Source of the DNA: Erodium maritimum
Taxonomy: Eukaryota; Streptophyta; Magnoliopsida; Geraniales; Geraniaceae
DNA length: 64,000 bases
Direction: 5' to 3'
Assembly (NCBI GenBank): GCA_963921825.1
Contig: OY997596.1
Coordinates: 37,005,932 to 37,069,931 of the forward strand
A model generated the notes under the pieces. It did not search any database. It was given only the letters and a program-made list of their open reading frames with translations, and was not told the origin of the DNA. The position numbers were made by a program, and so were the translations under genes. This document shows, in pieces, positions 61,711 to 64,000 of this stretch (its first letter is position 1; each line of letters starts with the position of its first letter).

Positions 61711-64000
61711 ATGGCATCGATTGAGTCTTCTTCAACCATCAGCTCCACCGCCCCTCTCAGTTTCTACGAATCGTCAGAGATTTGGGCCATATCTTCACCA
61801 CCTGAGCCGGTTAGTTGATTTTTTAGCTATACCCCATTTCGCCAATCCGGTTAATTTCGAATATTTGTTTTATGGTTTGTCGATTTCAGCTATATCTGAG
61901 TTCGCTCATCCCTTTAATCTCGATTTCTTAGTTTAGGGTTTGTAGGTTGATATATTGTCTGAGCTGTTCTTCAATAGATCTTGTATATTAAATGGTTGTT
62001 TCAATTTTGTGGGTTGATTTAGTTAAAGAACTAATCCTCCATTGGGTTGATTCTGTGAAATAGTTTGTAATTCTTATTTAGGTCACCCTAATTTTTAGGG
62101 GGGTTGATTTTTGTGTGGTAATTTTTTCAAAACTCACAATCTAGCTTAGAGTAGAGAGAATGATGTGTTTATCAGTGGCAAGCAGTGGGAAAATAGTTCT
62201 GAATTTCTCTGTTGTGTTTATTTCTTGGTGTGAAATGAAGCTGCTCTTTTAGAATGATCAAATATTTATTGTTGGTATCTTTGTTCCAATTAATTTTTTG
62301 CTTATCTATTTTGGTGGACAAAGGGAAGGCTTTTAGTTGGGTTATTTATGATTTGAATTATGATTGACATGTCTTGGATCTTAGGGTAGAGAGAATTGGG
62401 ATATTTGTGATTTAAATTAGGATTGGCATGTATTGAAGCTTAGAGTAGAGAGAATGTCGTGTTTATCGGCTTTTAGTTGGGTTATTTATTATTTGAATTA
62501 TGATTGCAATGTCTTGGATCTTAGGGTAGAGAGAATTGGGATATTTGTGATTTAAATTAGGATTTGCATGTATTGAAGCTTAGAGTAGAGAGAATGTCGT
62601 GTTTATCAATGGAGAAATATTTCTTAGTTCTTCTATGATGTTTTTTTGTTGCTCGAAAATGTAACTACTCTTTGAGTATGGTCAAATATTTCCTACGGTT
62701 TGTTTTGATCCTTTTCATTTATTGCTAATCCATTTTTGGGGACAAAGAGAAGGCTTTTTGATGGGTTATTTGTGATTTGAATTAGGATTTCCATGTCTCG
62801 GAGGTTAAGTTTTTACTTCTCATACTCCGCTTGCTTTACTGCAGATTATTTGTATTTTAACAGATACTGGAAGTGATTGGGCTCTTAGATCGAAGAGCCT
62901 CCATCTCCCGTAAGTTCGGTAAATTTAGTTGTTCATATCTTGGAGCTTCACTGCCAACGATATATACCAGTTTATATAAATATCTATTAAATGAACAGTA
63001 TACGCTGATTAGCAGCATCAACATTTCCTTATCCTCAAAACTGAATGTTTTGTGCTTTAAGCGATTAGGACTACAAAATGTGAGTTGTATGGTGTCTGAT
63101 ACGGTCATGTCGATTGGTAGGTTCCAGAAGGCTCAGTTTCAACAGAACCATGATTACCATGAGCAAGCTAACAAACAACAATACGCTTTTTGATAATTTT
63201 AGGACTAACAACAGCGTTGTTTAAGTGCATATGTAGGTTTAACTAAATATCATGCCCGCGAGTGCATCTACATAGTCCCTTGAATTAGATGTAGTTTATG
63301 TCTGAAATTTAGGGTTAGGTTAAATTTGGTGATTAAGGTGTTCTATGTGTTTGTAGTTCCTACTTAGGTCCCCCTGTTTTTTAGGTTGATTTAACTAGAT
63401 ACTGAGAAGAGTTTGTGCTTTTAGCGATTCTGACTACGAAATGTGAGTCCTATAGTGTCTGAGATGGTCATGTTGATTAGTGGGTTCCAGAAGGGTCAGA
63501 TTCAATAGAACCATGACTTTCATGGGCAAACTGACAAACAACAATACGATTTTTGATAATTTTAGGACTGCCAAGAGCGTTGTTTAAGTGCACGTGTGGG
63601 TTTAACTAAATATCCCGTCTGTGAGTGTATGTACATAGAACCTTGAATTAGATGTGTGTTGTATTGGGTTGATTCTATGAAATAGTTTGTAATTCCTATT
63701 TAGGTCCCCGTGGTTTTTAGGGTGTTTTAACTAGATATCGATAGGAGTTTTTGCTTTTAGTGAGTACGACTACAAAATAGAACAATGGATATCATGAGCA
63801 GACTAACAAACAAACAACGCTTTTTTGGTAAGCCTGGGATTAACAGGAGTATTGTTTAAGTGCATATGTGGGTTTAACTAAATATTCCGTCCGCAGGTGC
63901 ATGTACATCGTGCTCTCTAACTATTTCTGTACTTTGATCTTCACACTGTTTTTTTGTTAACGATTATGTTTAGATTTGATTGTTGCACGGCCAGGCTGTA
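61711..64000 (+). CDS. Candidate host gene, 5' end only, product unknown
   Basis: Probable exon 1 (61711-61809) gives 33 residues: MASIESSSTISSTAPLSFYE, then SSEIWAISSPPEP, with a donor gttagt. A plausible second exon (62864-62909; ttttaacag before, gtaagt after) continues in frame as ILEVIGLLDRRASIS. An alternative acceptor at 62843 is also open. The rest to 64000 looks intronic and contains tandem duplications. The gene would continue past the window. Ser/Thr-rich start followed by a hydrophobic helix is all that can be said. I do not recognise the family. Splice sites of good quality in a TE-poor stretch support a real gene, but this is inference. Confidence 0.45.
62328..62607. repeat. 140-bp tandem duplication in the putative intron
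   Basis: Copies at 62328-62467 and 62468-62607 are near-identical (about four differences by eye). Each runs from ggcttttagttgggtta to gaatgtcgtgtttatc. A third, older relative of its end part lies near 62145-62175. Confidence 0.9.
63051..63920. repeat. Diverged tandem triplication in the putative intron
   Basis: Three copies with gcgatt-ggactacaaaatg at 63061, 63424 and 63760, and with gtttaagtgcatatgt-ggttt at about 63219, 63582 and 63857. The spacing is about 363 then 336 bp. The third copy has lost an internal part. No transposon ends are seen. Confidence 0.85.

Overview
The window looks like a eudicot plant nuclear genome segment: one intact multi-exon plant gene with canonical GT..AG introns sits in dense nested transposon sequence, and there are no prokaryotic-style operons. 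All calls come from reading the sequence; no database search was run.

Layout, left to right. Positions 1-320 hold part of a long-terminal-inverted-repeat (TIR) element. Positions 755-12212 are an old Ty1/copia LTR element (TSD cctaa) with a solo gypsy LTR inside it (3673-6706). A decayed PIF/Harbinger-type MYB/SANT gene lies at 12390-13560 (minus). The one confident host gene is a nine-exon NIPA-type magnesium transporter at 14413-18561, whose splicing gives 352 codons. Just downstream is a 1.8 kb TIR element with a minisatellite core (18965-20797), then a 5'-truncated L1 LINE. That LINE is split by a very young, whole-looking Ty3/gypsy chromovirus (21092-32630) and by a small MITE (32916-33346).

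Positions 33825-43970 contain two arrays of hairpin-like short repeats. Between them is a composite copia fossil (34341-41835) whose two LTRs face in opposite directions and which carries another solo gypsy LTR (37891-41216). Positions 43980-46790 are unassigned. A solo copia LTR (46795-51740) is split by a solo gypsy LTR (48013-51269). Positions 51746-57448 hold decayed non-LTR material, a hairpin and a second MITE. An L1 3' end (minus strand, 57448 to about 61190) is split by a fourth solo gypsy-lineage LTR (57788-60419). The right edge (61711 onward) looks like the 5' end of a second host gene whose introns contain tandem duplications.

The main themes are nested insertion and LTR-LTR recombination. 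Four solo LTRs of one long-LTR gypsy lineage, three with perfect 5-bp duplications and one whose terminus has drifted, stand against a single full copy. No CRISPR, rRNA or intact tRNA was seen. The least explained objects are the TIR/minisatellite element flanked by a 15-bp direct repeat, the copia composite with inverted LTRs, and the unrecognised gene at the right edge.
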